Source: Alphaproteobacteria bacterium (GTDB taxonomy: Bacteria; Pseudomonadota; Alphaproteobacteria; Micavibrionales; Micavibrionaceae). From it: 64,000 nucleotides of DNA. The DNA is taken from positions 1-64,000 of the forward strand of contig JAJRYK010000045.1 in the NCBI GenBank assembly GCA_024275825.1, read 5' to 3'. How positions within the stretch are numbered: position 1 is the first letter of the stretch; every line of letters begins with the position of its first letter. Position numbers and translations under genes: made by a program. The notes beneath the pieces were generated by a model. It searched no databases, had not been told where the DNA came from, and worked only from the letters and a program-made list of their open reading frames with translations. Positions 1 through 9,028 of the stretch are shown one piece after another.

Positions 1-101
1 CTCCAGCAACTTCCGCTGAACTCTATCCCTTAATCTGCAACGCTTTAAACCCATAAACTATCCTAAATAATTTTACTTATCTACGACAGCCCCGAAAAGT
101 A

Positions 102-293
102 TTGAGACAAGAGTTTGCAAAGAATGAGCGCATTGCTTATGCCTTAGGAAAAATGATGGTACAAGAAAAGAAAAAGAAGCCTGTTTTAAAATTAGTGACA
201 TTTGGGCAAGAAGAGGAAGTGGAAGTTCAGTCTTTAAAAAGTATTATTAATATAATGACTGGTGCTTCTCGCCCCATGGTTGCAAAACCCTAA
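102..293 (+). CDS. Small hypothetical protein, doubtful
   Basis: An open frame of 63 codons from a TTG; the frame stays open back to a stop at 54-56. The product is Lys/Glu-rich (a run of four lysines near residue 22) and I do not recognise it. No Shine-Dalgarno precedes the TTG, and the window begins just upstream, so this may be the tail of a damaged gene. Its stop overlaps the end of the convergent ABC-F gene by four bases. The amino-acid composition looks protein-like, but nothing else supports it. Confidence 0.25.
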   Translation: MRQEFAKNERIAYALGKMMVQEKKKKPVLKLVTFGQEEEVEVQSLKSIINIMTGASRPMVAKP

Positions 294-2137
294 CCCTCCT
301 GCACTTCCAGCCATTCCGCCTCAACAACTTCTAAATCTGCCGTTATCTTAGCGTGTTTTTCCTGCACCTCAGCAGTCTCTTCGTGGAGTTTTGTATAAAA
401 CCCTTCGGCGCTCATTAGGGTTTCTAGTTCGGTTTTTTTGGCCTCTAGCTTTGTGATTTTCTTTTCTAACTTCGCTAGGGCTTGGGGGGTGGTGGCGGGC
501 TTGCTCTCCACCGGCGCGACAGTCTTCTCTTTCTTCTTTTTGCCCTCTTTACGGGCATCGCGGCGGGCTTGCATGGTGAAGGTGCGGTAGTCCTCTAAAT
601 CGCCATCGAAATGGTGGCACCCGCCGTCACGCACGACCCAGAGGCGGTCGGCGACGCGCTCTACCATGTTGGGATCATGCGATACGATAATAATCGCGCC
701 TTCGTAATTATTGAGCGCGTGGACGAGCGCCTCGCGGGCATCGATGTCCAGATGGTTTGTTGGCTCATCCAGCAGCAGGAGGTGCGGCGCATCGAAGCTC
801 ATAAAGGCGAAGAGCAGGCGCGCCTTCTCACCACCGCTTAAGGATTTAATGCGGTTATCTGCCAGATCGCGGGAGAACCCAAACGCGCCGAGCTTCGCGC
901 GCACTTTTGGCTCTGTGATGTCCGGGATGCTCTTGCGCATTAAGGACAGCATTTCCTGGTAGGGCGTAGAGTTAACGTCCAGCTCCTCCGTCTGGTGCTG
1001 GGAGAAATAGCCGATGCGGAGCTTGGGAGAGCGGAAAACATCGCCGCTCATGGGGCTGAGCTTGTCAGCGATGAGCTTTATCAGTGTTGATTTACCATTG
1101 CCGTTCGCGCCAAGCAGCGCGATGCGGTCATCAGGATTAATGCTTTCACGTACATTTTTCAGGATGGGCTGTCCTTCCGTGTACCCGATATCCGTGCCGT
1201 TGATCGAGATCATTGGCGAGGAAATTTCTTTGGGGTTGGGAAAGGTGAAATGCACAGCGCGGTCTGCAATGACGGCATCAACGATATCCATGCGTTGCAG
1301 GGCCTTCATGCGGCTCTGCGCTTGGCTGGCCTTGGAGGCTTGAGCCTTGAAACGGTCGACAAATTTTTGCATATGGGCGCGCTCGACTTTTTGCTTTTCA
1401 TGCATTTTTTGCTGGAGGCCGAGGGCTTCGGCGCGCTCGCGCTCGAAAGTATCGTAGTTTCCGGTGTACATTTTGAGCTTTTGGCGGTCGACATGAATGA
1501 CGTGGTCGATACATTTATTGAGCACTTCACGATCATGGGAGATAATCAGCAATGTGTGCGGATAGCTGGCGAGATAGCTTTCCAGCCACATAATAGCCTC
1601 TAGATCAAGGTGGTTTGTCGGCTCATCCAGCAGCAGAATTTCAGGCTCAACAAACAAAGCGGCGGCCAAGGCCACACGCATCCGCCAGCCACCGCTGAAG
1701 GAGGAAAACGGCTCACTGAGCTGCTCCTCGGTAAAGCCTAATCCGGTGAGCAGACGTGACGCTTTTGCGGGCGCAGAATAAGCATCCATGTCGGAGAGGC
1801 GCTGATAAATGTCAGCGATTTTGTTGGGGTCTTCTTCGGTCTCGGTCGCCTTCCACAGGCCAGCCATCTCTTCATGGGCCTCAAGCACAAGGTCTATAAG
1901 CGATGTTTCAACCTCGGGAATATCCTGGCGCACCATGCCCATGCGCTGTTTGGCATTCATTTCAACACTGCCGCCATCAGGAGTTAGTTCACCGGCGATG
2001 AGCTTAAATAATGTAGACTTACCCGCGCCGTTAAGACCAACCACGCCAACCTTCCAGTTATCCATGATGGTAACGTCGCACTCGTCAAGAATGGTGCGCG
2101 CGCCGATTTTATAGGTTAGACTTGATATAGTTAACAT
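290..2137 (-). CDS. yheS: ABC-F family ATPase, YheS type
   Basis: A soluble ABC-F protein with two nucleotide-binding domains and no membrane segments; the family acts on ribosomes to relieve stalled translation. Domain 1 has Walker A GLNGAGKST at residues 34-42, signature FSGGWRMR near 150 and Walker B LLLDEPTNHLD near 170. Domain 2 has Walker A GANGNGKST near 345, signature LSGGEKARLL and a second LLLDEPTNHLD. The inter-domain linker is charged and helical, and the last 65 residues are a Lys/Glu-rich coiled coil. Length (615) and motif wording fit the E. coli YheS branch better than EttA or Uup. Monocistronic, with no gene on the same strand directly upstream. Confidence 0.9.
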   Translation of the reverse strand: MLTISSLTYKIGARTILDECDVTIMDNWKVGVVGLNGAGKSTLFKLIAGELTPDGGSVEMNAKQRMGMVRQDIPEVETSLIDLVLEAHEEMAGLWKATETEEDPNKIADIYQRLSDMDAYSAPAKASRLLTGLGFTEEQLSEPFSSFSGGWRMRVALAAALFVEPEILLLDEPTNHLDLEAIMWLESYLASYPHTLLIISHDREVLNKCIDHVIHVDRQKLKMYTGNYDTFERERAEALGLQQKMHEKQKVERAHMQKFVDRFKAQASKASQAQSRMKALQRMDIVDAVIADRAVHFTFPNPKEISSPMISINGTDIGYTEGQPILKNVRESINPDDRIALLGANGNGKSTLIKLIADKLSPMSGDVFRSPKLRIGYFSQHQTEELDVNSTPYQEMLSLMRKSIPDITEPKVRAKLGAFGFSRDLADNRIKSLSGGEKARLLFAFMSFDAPHLLLLDEPTNHLDIDAREALVHALNNYEGAIIIVSHDPNMVERVADRLWVVRDGGCHHFDGDLEDYRTFTMQARRDARKEGKKKKEKTVAPVESKPATTPQALAKLEKKITKLEAKKTELETLMSAEGFYTKLHEETAEVQEKHAKITADLEVVEAEWLEVQEG

Positions 2138-2230
2138 TAGCTCTTTGGTGCCTCATTCTTCTTCAATGGGAGCTTATGACATAGAAAATCGCGCAGAGGA
2201 AGGATTCTTATCCTCATTCCGGCCCGGCGG

Positions 2231-2388
2231 CTAGCGCTGGAACGCACTTTCTTTACGTGCAGGGGGCAGTAGAGAATGCGACTTTTTTAACGTAAGAAAA
2301 GGAGAGTAAATTAAAGCCAGCAGCGCGGTGCTGCGTAATTGATGATAGCGCAAGGCGGTTCGCAAAACGCCCACATCCATCTCATCAA
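2231..2388 (-). CDS. Possible small basic protein downstream of hemolysin-like gene
   Basis: A short frame (about 52 codons from a TTG, or 49 from the ATG at 2378-2380) opens at the end of the hemolysin-like gene, with a GGAG at 2394-2397 placed correctly for the TTG. The product has the hydrophobic stretch STALLALIYSPFL followed by a basic tail, as in small membrane-associated proteins. It overlaps the preceding stop by four bases, which suggests coupling. No family recognised; it could equally be a chance frame. Confidence 0.2.
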
Positions 2389-2735
2389 GCGTTCTCCATT
2401 GTAACAGTTACGCTCAGGCCGCTGGGCGTATTGCCTGTATAACGTTCCAGAAACAAATTCTCTTTATCTGCATAGCGAAATCCAACAGCTGCCAAAATAT
2501 CATTATCTTTATTGCGAACACTCATCAGAACGGGGTAATCAACACTGATGTCTGCATTATAACTCTGCTTGTAAATTGCTTTTATGAAGTCCTCAACACG
2601 CTGGCGTTCAGGCTCAAATAGACCTGTGATGCTTACAACTGACGGCGTAAGCGCGCTGAGCTTTAATGTGCGGCTTTCTTTCAGATGCAGCTTGGCCGTA
2701 TTTAAATTATTCTCTTTATAGCGAAGGGTGAGCAT
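2385..2735 (-). CDS. Truncated thermostable-hemolysin-like protein
   Basis: The sequence from about residue 40 (ERQRVEDFIKAIYKQSYNAD, then VLMSVRNKDNDILAAVGFR and LFLERY) matches the N-terminal half of the thermostable hemolysin family, GNAT-like proteins usually near 200 residues long. Here translation stops at 116, straight after the LFLERY region, so the usual C-terminal half is absent. No continuation of the family is visible in the other frames downstream. It is either a short variant or a decaying remnant. The function of the family is poorly established despite its name. Confidence 0.5.
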   Translation of the reverse strand: MLTLRYKENNLNTAKLHLKESRTLKLSALTPSVVSITGLFEPERQRVEDFIKAIYKQSYNADISVDYPVLMSVRNKDNDILAAVGFRYADKENLFLERYTGNTPSGLSVTVTMENA

Positions 2736-2868
2736 GGAAGGACTCCTTGATTTTTTTATCCTTAAATCAAGAATACGCTTTGAACCTGAAGTGAACCTGA
2801 AGGAAGGTTTTTTAGTTGGTTGTGAGGGGGGAGCTTGAATTTATGGCCCTGTAATTTTTAATCGCCAA

Positions 2869-4284
2869 TCAAAAGCGGAAATATATAAAGGGTTCGGTCC
2901 CGCGCGCGGAAAAGACGATGATTAATATAATTATACCGGCGTAGAACAAAGCGCGCAGAATAAAGGGCTGTTGCAGGACAAGGCGTTTGATGGATTTCAG
3001 CTCACCAAACCACTGTGCGCCGAGTGCACCAAGAATGATACAGATGGCCAGCAGCATGCCCAAGGTAATACTCAAGCTCTGTTCAAAGTGGAAGAGCGCT
3101 TTTGTGTAGGCGATGAAATGAGAAAAATCTGTCGCGCGGAAAGGCAGCCACGTTAAAACGATCAAGTTAAATATAATAAAGGATCGAAAGAAGCGCTGTA
3201 TCGGCTTGCCATGATAGTCTCGTGAGAACTTGGCTAAACCCAGCCGTTTCTCTATGGCCAGGAACAGGCCGTGCAATCCGCCCCAAATGATGAACGTCCA
3301 ATTTGCGCCGTGCCATAGCCCGCCGAGCAGCATGGTGATCATGAGGTTAGCATAGGCACGTATATCGCCCTTCCTATTGCCGCCTAAGGGTTTGTAGAGA
3401 TAATCGCGCAGCCAGAAAGACAGCGAAATATGCCAGCGGCGCCAAAACTCGGAAAAGCTGGTCGCTGTGTAGGGGCGCCTAAAGTTTGGTGGCAGGCGAA
3501 ACCCGAGCAATCGTGCACAACCAATAGCAATGTCGGTATAGCCGGAAAAGTCGAAATAAATTTGAAACGTAAAGGCGTAAAGCCCTAGCCAGGCGACAAA
3601 GGCGTGGGTAGTGTCTGGGCTGGAGAAGGCTAGATCAGCATAATCGCCTAGTGTGTCACCCAACACCATTTTTTTGAATAGTCCGGTGAAGATGAGGAAG
3701 AGGCTGGCTTCGAAGGCTTTCATGCTCAGGCGCGGCGTTTCGGGGATTTGGTGCAGAAAATAACGTGCACGAACAATCGGGCCGGCAACGAGCTGCGGAA
3801 AGAAAGAGACGAAGAATGCAAAACGGATGAAGGAGCGCTCGGCTTTAAGTTTTTTGCTATAGACATCGATCGTATAGCTCATGCTTTGGAAGGTGTAGAA
3901 AGAAATACCAACAGGCAAAAGGATGTGCGATTGCGGCAATGTTAAATCAAAGCCCAATAAACTGGCGCCGCTTTGCGCTGTCCCGATGAAGAAGTTAAAG
4001 TATTTGAAAACCCCGAGCATACCGAGATTGGTGACAAGAGAGGCCGTTAACCAGAGTTTGCGCTGGCGCGTGTCTCCCGTTGCTTCTATGCGGTGCGCTG
4101 CGAAATAATCGATGGCGGTTGAGCCCAATAAAAGCACCAATAGCCAACCATTATTGCTGGCGTAAAAGTAATAGCTGGCCAGAGACAGAAACAAGATCCG
4201 CAATTGTGGTTTGCCGACCAAAAGCCAGCTGACACACAAAACAGCGATAAAAAAGAGTAAATATTCGATTGAGTTAAAAGGCAT
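2869..4284 (-). CDS. MBOAT-family O-acyltransferase (AlgI-like)
   Basis: A polytopic inner-membrane protein of 471 residues belonging to the membrane-bound O-acyltransferases, which pass acyl groups across the membrane to extracellular polysaccharides. The family histidines are present: H285 in WRRWHISLS and the catalytic H325 in LLGGLWHGANW. FDFSGYTDIAIG near 245 is also typical of AlgI. It is the last gene of a run with two SGNH proteins and overlaps the preceding one by 11 bases, as in alginate acetylation systems where AlgI works with SGNH partners (AlgJ/AlgX). The substrate is probably a surface glycan; which one cannot be told. Confidence 0.9.
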   Translation of the reverse strand: MPFNSIEYLLFFIAVLCVSWLLVGKPQLRILFLSLASYYFYASNNGWLLVLLLGSTAIDYFAAHRIEATGDTRQRKLWLTASLVTNLGMLGVFKYFNFFIGTAQSGASLLGFDLTLPQSHILLPVGISFYTFQSMSYTIDVYSKKLKAERSFIRFAFFVSFFPQLVAGPIVRARYFLHQIPETPRLSMKAFEASLFLIFTGLFKKMVLGDTLGDYADLAFSSPDTTHAFVAWLGLYAFTFQIYFDFSGYTDIAIGCARLLGFRLPPNFRRPYTATSFSEFWRRWHISLSFWLRDYLYKPLGGNRKGDIRAYANLMITMLLGGLWHGANWTFIIWGGLHGLFLAIEKRLGLAKFSRDYHGKPIQRFFRSFIIFNLIVLTWLPFRATDFSHFIAYTKALFHFEQSLSITLGMLLAICIILGALGAQWFGELKSIKRLVLQQPFILRALFYAGIIILIIVFSARGTEPFIYFRF

Positions 4285-5395
4285 GGTTTTTCAAAGCCTT
4301 TAACTTTGGGCCAAGCAGCGCAGAATATCGATCAACGCCGTCTTGGTTCAGGTGATTATAGTCGAAATAGTCGCTTGTCTTCAGCTTGTCGAAATTAACG
4401 CGCATGTAAGAAAATCCGTAAGATTCCACAATGGGTTGAATTTCATTTTTCATGAAGTTGCGATATTTTTCTTGTTCTTCTTTGTTGGCGTAACGATAGG
4501 GCGCTTCTTCAATTTCATTCACAATCAGCTTGATGTTGTGGCGCTTAAAGAGCTCAAGCATAGAGGTGAACAGTGCCATGCTTCTGGGGCTTGCTGGTTC
4601 TGCTTTGAAAAAGAGCGTGCTGCCCTGTTTTTCTTGTTTCTCTCGATAATAAGAGGGTACGATTTCCTGGCGTAAATATGCGCCGTTATTTTTGTAATAG
4701 GCTACAGAAACCAATTGGCCGTCGGGGGCATACCACGGCTCGACAAAGCCAACATTTGGTGGAGCAGGAGGAGGGGACTGTATAGAGGGGGTTTCTGGTT
4801 GAGCGCGGCCAAAATGCATGAGGTTTTTTTTAAGGATATTCTGGGTATAGGTGTAGATATCGGTTCTGTTGGCCATCATGAAGGTTAGAGGCTCATGGTG
4901 GAGCTGTGCGCTTAAGAGCGCAGAGGGGGAATAGCCAAGGTCTAAAAGAAAAGGTATGCGTTGCCAGCCGATGGGGTAAACATCCTTAACGGGCATGGGG
5001 TCAAAATTCTGATGGCCAATCGACCATACGACAATGGTCTCTTCTGGGATGTGCGGCACGACATCGTTAAACAGTGAGTATTGGTTCGCAAACCAGGTCG
5101 CCCAGTGCCCCAGGTTAAAGGACTTTGCACCTAAATAAGGCTCAAGTTTATCGGGGTGCATGGCGCACAGCGTGCGGCTGTCGCCTAAAAATAGAATATC
5201 AAACTCATGTTCATGGTCCAGATAATATGGAACTTTTCGTGGGAGGTGGTCTGATCCGGCTGGGCGGCTTTGAGATTTTATATCGTATATTTTATAAACC
5301 GCAACATTTGCTGCGAGCACCATCGGCACAAAGATAGCCAGATATAAAAGGGCGCGCATAAGAACGACTTTTGTTTTTGAGGTCGATTTTTGCAT
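4274..5395 (-). CDS. Membrane-anchored SGNH-hydrolase-like protein
   Basis: An SGNH-fold protein with one N-terminal membrane anchor (about residues 13-32), then ILFLGDSRT carrying the putative nucleophile Ser, and near the C-terminus DYNHLN, which fits the Asp/His block. The frame extends 39 codons upstream, but that part overlaps the preceding gene, lacks a signal and looks non-coding, so I place the start at the ATG at 5393-5395, seven bases after the upstream stop. It probably completes or assists acyl transfer by the adjacent MBOAT in the periplasm, like AlgJ/AlgX. Divergent, so the family is assigned from the two motifs and context. Confidence 0.72.
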   Translation of the reverse strand: MQKSTSKTKVVLMRALLYLAIFVPMVLAANVAVYKIYDIKSQSRPAGSDHLPRKVPYYLDHEHEFDILFLGDSRTLCAMHPDKLEPYLGAKSFNLGHWATWFANQYSLFNDVVPHIPEETIVVWSIGHQNFDPMPVKDVYPIGWQRIPFLLDLGYSPSALLSAQLHHEPLTFMMANRTDIYTYTQNILKKNLMHFGRAQPETPSIQSPPPAPPNVGFVEPWYAPDGQLVSVAYYKNNGAYLRQEIVPSYYREKQEKQGSTLFFKAEPASPRSMALFTSMLELFKRHNIKLIVNEIEEAPYRYANKEEQEKYRNFMKNEIQPIVESYGFSYMRVNFDKLKTSDYFDYNHLNQDGVDRYSALLGPKLKALKNHAF

Positions 5396-5402
5396 TATAC
5401 CG

Positions 5403-6503
5403 TTATAGACGGGAGTTATAGTGTTTGTGGAGCTCGTTTGCGACCACCTCATGCCCTGATTCATTCCAGTGAGCGTCTTTTTTTGTTTCGAAGCGCTTTC
5501 CATTTTTAGCAAAATGCGTAGAAAAAACAGGCTTCATATCAATTATCGTATAGCCCATCTTTTTTGCCTGGACGGTAAAATAGCGGCGCGTTTCTGCAAA
5601 GTAGCTTGCCTCAAAGCTTGTATCACCAGCAGCATCATAAACACGACCATCCATAACAAAATTAATGTTGCGCGCTGGGAGGCCTGTATAAACAGGCAAG
5701 TCTTTAAAGAAAGAATCAATCACGATTTTTGACTCTTTGGTGATTTCGGGATCAACGACGGCTAAAGCATTGGCAACATATGTTTTCGGCTTTTCTGGAT
5801 CCGTGACGTTTTTAATTCTGTGCTTCATTTTTCTAAGGAAGCTCATGATCTGCAAATTATAGACGCTGTATTTTGCCCAGGCCGAGGCTTCTACAATTTT
5901 TCTAAGGGGGCTGATTTGATAGTCTTTGCGTTTAAGGCAGTAGGTTTTTTTATCGCACCGTTCATAGAGGTGAAATCCGGGCCGTCCGTTTCTCCAGCTA
6001 ATGCTTTCGTCAAAATCATTGCTGATAATCACAAAAGTCAGATGATCAGCTTTAAAGGTTTGTGTTGCATATTGTGCCCAGGATAAATACTGGCTCAAGG
6101 GCGCTCCGGCATAGCCAAAGCTGTAAACACGTGCTTTGCCTTCTAGTGATTTGTGAAGCTGGCCGTAAAAACTGTCTTGATAATCAACCTGCACGGCTTC
6201 GATATATGAATCACCGATGACGGCGATGAGGGGGTGAAGGCCGCCTACCGTATAATCCTGATCGTTGCGAAAGCCTAAATTATTAATGCGGATATCGCGC
6301 GCATTGTAAAAATCCCAATCTTTGGATGAGGTGATGGTGCGGTCCGGGCGCGCATGAAAAATGGGCTGCTGTTCATTGACGGCGACAAAGCTGAAGCCAT
6401 CATAAACAGGCATAAAACGAAAAAAGATTTCGAGTAATATAGCCAGAAATAGCAGGCTACCGGCCAACAAGACTAAGTTTTGTAAGAGCGGGCTGTTCTT
6501 CAT
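5403..6503 (-). CDS. SGNH-hydrolase-like protein, membrane-anchored
   Basis: 366 residues with one N-terminal hydrophobic helix (about 8-29). The SGNH block I appears as AVIGDSYIEA (Ser99), and the C-terminal acid/base block as KKDAHWNESGH (Asp343, His345). Such proteins are extracytoplasmic O-acyltransferases or esterases acting on polysaccharides. It starts three bases after the carbamoyltransferase gene and is followed by a second SGNH gene and the MBOAT, so the four are almost certainly co-transcribed. The two SGNH proteins are only distantly similar to each other. Confidence 0.8.
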   Translation of the reverse strand: MKNSPLLQNLVLLAGSLLFLAILLEIFFRFMPVYDGFSFVAVNEQQPIFHARPDRTITSSKDWDFYNARDIRINNLGFRNDQDYTVGGLHPLIAVIGDSYIEAVQVDYQDSFYGQLHKSLEGKARVYSFGYAGAPLSQYLSWAQYATQTFKADHLTFVIISNDFDESISWRNGRPGFHLYERCDKKTYCLKRKDYQISPLRKIVEASAWAKYSVYNLQIMSFLRKMKHRIKNVTDPEKPKTYVANALAVVDPEITKESKIVIDSFFKDLPVYTGLPARNINFVMDGRVYDAAGDTSFEASYFAETRRYFTVQAKKMGYTIIDMKPVFSTHFAKNGKRFETKKDAHWNESGHEVVANELHKHYNSRL

Positions 6504-6506
6504 CGC

Positions 6507-8342
6507 TTAATCCAGTTCGTATTTATTCTTGTAGTCTTCCTTTAAGGCCGCATTCTGGTTGTCTTTTCGCAGGAGGCAGTTCCCAACAACCAAAATATCA
6601 AGCCCTGTACCCATGAAGCACCGGAATGCGTCTGTTGGGGTGCAGACAATAGGCTCTCCGCGCACATTAAAGGATGTGTTTACCAATACGGGGCAGTTCG
6701 TTTTGTTTTTAAAGGCACTGATGAGCGCATGGTAGAGAGGGTTTGTCTCTTCGTGAACAGTTTGAATGCGCGCGGAATAATCCACGTGCGTGATGGCCGG
6801 AATGTCAGAGCGTTTAACGTTGAGTTTTTCAATGCCGAAGAGCGCTTTTTCGTCCTCGCTCATTGTGCGGCGCTTGCTCTCGTGGACACCAGAGACCAGA
6901 AGCATGTAAGGGCTGTCACAATCAAGGTCGAACCATTCGCTAATATCTTCTCGTAGGACAGACGGTGCGAATGGGCGGAAGCTCTCCCGGTACTTAACTT
7001 TTAGATTTAAGGTTTTCTGCATAGCCTCTGAACGGGGATCGGCCAGAATAGAGCGGCCACCCAGGGAGCGCGGGCCAAACTCCATGCGGCCCTGAAACCA
7101 TCCGATCGCGTTTTCTTCGGCCAGGGCTTGGGCGGTTTGCTCTATCATCTCGCCTTCGGAAAGGGCGTCAAACACCGCGCCACAGGCTTTCAGCTCTTCC
7201 TCAATGGTGCTTTGAGCATAGGCGGGCCCAAGGTAAGAGCCGCGCATCGCGTCTTTTGTGTGTATGATGCGAGGCTTGTCGAGCTCCTTATGCCAGACGG
7301 CGAGCGCGGCGCCAAGTGCGCCGCCCGCATCGCCAGCAGCAGGCTGTATCCAGATATTATCAAAGGCGCCGTCTTTCAGAATTTTACCATTGGCCACGCA
7401 GTTAAGCGCAACGCCGCCCGCTAGACACAGGTTTGAAATGCCGTATTCCTTGGCCAGGGCGCGTGTCATTTGTAGGGCGACTTCTTCTGTAACAGCCTGC
7501 ACAGAGGCGGCGATATCCATATAAAACTGCGTCAAATCGTCTGTTTCTGCATTACGCACAGGCTCGCCGAACAAGTCAGAGAACTTCTGGTTGGTCATGG
7601 TCAGACCGGTCGCGTAATTAAAATAGGATTGATCAAGACGGAAAGAACCATCCTTCTTTAAATCAATTAAATGTTCCAAAATCAGGTCTTTATATTTAGG
7701 CTCACCATAGGGTGCCAGACCCATCACCTTATATTCGCCGCTATTGACCTTAAAACCCGTGTAATAGGTGAAGGCGGAGTATAGAAGCCCGAGTGAATGC
7801 GGGAAGTGAATTTCCTTTTTTATATCTAGCGCATGCCCCTTACCGATAGCCACAGTCGTGGTCGCCCATTCACCTACGCCGTCGAGCGTGAGAACAACCG
7901 CATTTTCAAATGGCGAGGGGTAGAAGGCACTGGCGGCGTGGCCGAAATGATGTTCACTAAAGAGTAGCGTTTCAGGATCAAATTTCTTATGGCGCTTTTT
8001 TAACTCTTTGATCAGCATGTCTTTGAGGAAGAGCTTTTCTCTGAGCCAGATCGGCATGGCCATGCGGAATGATTTGAGGCCTCGCGGTGCACAGGCGACA
8101 TAGGTCTCGAGCAAACGCTCAAACTTCAAAAATGGTTTATCGTAGAATGCGACATAGTCAATGTCTTCGAGCGTGAGGCCGCCCTCAGATATAACATAGT
8201 CAATGGCGTGTTCAGGATAGCCTGGGTCGTGCTTTTTGCGCGTGAAGCGCTCTTCCTGCGCTGCGGCGATGATCTCACCATTAATGACCAGTGCGGCCGC
8301 ACTGTCATGATAAAACGCTGAAATGCCAAGAATTGCGGTCAT
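6507..8342 (-). CDS. Carbamoyltransferase, NodU/TobZ/CmcH family
   Basis: A 611-residue cytoplasmic O-carbamoyltransferase with the two family domains: an N-terminal Kae1-like domain (ILGISAFYHDSAAAL at the start, HHFGHAASAFY near residue 140, LTLDGVGEWAT) and a C-terminal YrdC-like domain (FGPRSLGGRSILADPR, then NTSFNVRGEPIVCTP). The family makes carbamoyl-adenylate from carbamoyl phosphate and ATP and moves the carbamoyl group to a sugar or antibiotic hydroxyl. Neighbouring SxtJ and DUF5989 genes and downstream acyltransferases point to decoration of a surface or secreted glycoconjugate. Length is normal and all recognisable motifs are intact. Confidence 0.93.
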   Translation of the reverse strand: MTAILGISAFYHDSAAALVINGEIIAAAQEERFTRKKHDPGYPEHAIDYVISEGGLTLEDIDYVAFYDKPFLKFERLLETYVACAPRGLKSFRMAMPIWLREKLFLKDMLIKELKKRHKKFDPETLLFSEHHFGHAASAFYPSPFENAVVLTLDGVGEWATTTVAIGKGHALDIKKEIHFPHSLGLLYSAFTYYTGFKVNSGEYKVMGLAPYGEPKYKDLILEHLIDLKKDGSFRLDQSYFNYATGLTMTNQKFSDLFGEPVRNAETDDLTQFYMDIAASVQAVTEEVALQMTRALAKEYGISNLCLAGGVALNCVANGKILKDGAFDNIWIQPAAGDAGGALGAALAVWHKELDKPRIIHTKDAMRGSYLGPAYAQSTIEEELKACGAVFDALSEGEMIEQTAQALAEENAIGWFQGRMEFGPRSLGGRSILADPRSEAMQKTLNLKVKYRESFRPFAPSVLREDISEWFDLDCDSPYMLLVSGVHESKRRTMSEDEKALFGIEKLNVKRSDIPAITHVDYSARIQTVHEETNPLYHALISAFKNKTNCPVLVNTSFNVRGEPIVCTPTDAFRCFMGTGLDILVVGNCLLRKDNQNAALKEDYKNKYELD

Positions 8343-8345
8343 GAT

Positions 8346-8495
8346 TTAGAAAATGGTGTAGATGAATGGGGCAATCGCAGAGCCCTGGCTAAGCACAATT
8401 AATCCGCCAAAGAGCGCGAGAATAACCAGAATGGGAAGAAGCCAAAATTTCTTTCGCGCTTTTAAAAATCTCCAAAATTCTTTGATAAATGACAT
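8346..8495 (-). CDS. DUF5989 small membrane protein
   Basis: A 49-residue protein with a basic amphipathic N-terminus (FWRFLKARKKFW), one membrane helix (LLPILVILALFGGLIVL) and the conserved ending SAIAPFIYTIF. This matches the DUF5989 family, nearly always found beside a NodU-type carbamoyltransferase and an SxtJ protein, as here. The start is the ATG at 8493-8495, with an AGGA about nine bases upstream. A longer frame upstream overlaps the SxtJ gene and is spurious. Exact role unknown; perhaps a membrane adaptor for the carbamoyltransferase. Confidence 0.85.
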   Translation of the reverse strand: MSFIKEFWRFLKARKKFWLLPILVILALFGGLIVLSQGSAIAPFIYTIF

Positions 8496-8506
8496 GTATA
8501 AGGTTC

Positions 8507-8944
8507 CTAAAATTGATCTTTCATCGATCCTACTGGTTGTTCGCGGATAATCCAGTAGGATTTTTTGTTTTTGTCGAGTTTTTGCTGTAACAGATCCTTG
8601 CCCGCGAGCTGCATGAGCAGGCCAATCGGCACGACTGCGATGAAATAAACGAGCATCATGACAATTGGCGCGACGATAGCGCCCAAGGCAAGGCCTAGCT
8701 TGAACCAAAGCTTATTGGGCAGGGCTAAGACCTGGGGAAAGCCGAGCCCTAAAACAAGAAATAGACCGGACAGGGCCAATGCCCATATGCGAATATCCGC
8801 TTCATGGAGGGCCGGGTACAGGCCGATAATCAAAAGCACGCCGGCAAAAACGAGGCCAAAGCTGCGCTCTGATCCGCATTCTATTTCTATATGACCTTTA
8901 TTTTCTGGCAAAATTTCGTCTCCCTCAAAACACCCTAGTGTCAT
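8507..8944 (-). CDS. SxtJ-family membrane protein
   Basis: Up to 145 residues with three hydrophobic segments (about 30-45, 52-68, 83-110) and the typical opening GSERSFGLVFAGV of the SxtJ family, named from saxitoxin clusters but widespread next to carbamoyltransferases. First gene of the six-gene run ending at the MBOAT. The true start may be the TTG near 8909-8911, which has a GGGAG at good spacing, rather than the ATG at 8942-8944, which has none. No function is established for the family. Confidence 0.8.
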   Translation of the reverse strand: MTLGCFEGDEILPENKGHIEIECGSERSFGLVFAGVLLIIGLYPALHEADIRIWALALSGLFLVLGLGFPQVLALPNKLWFKLGLALGAIVAPIVMMLVYFIAVVPIGLLMQLAGKDLLQQKLDKNKKSYWIIREQPVGSMKDQF

Positions 8945-9028
8945 ACGGTATTAAGGTCGTGTTTTCAAGAGCCAAGCAGGGGGTGATGCACATTAGTGAG
9001 CAAAAGTTAATCATCGGTCTTTTGTACT

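Noticed and set aside
8496..8708. Long N-terminal extension of the DUF5989 protein
   Set aside because: It lies wholly within the SxtJ gene in another frame; the family begins at the ATG at 8495 with a proper ribosome-binding site.
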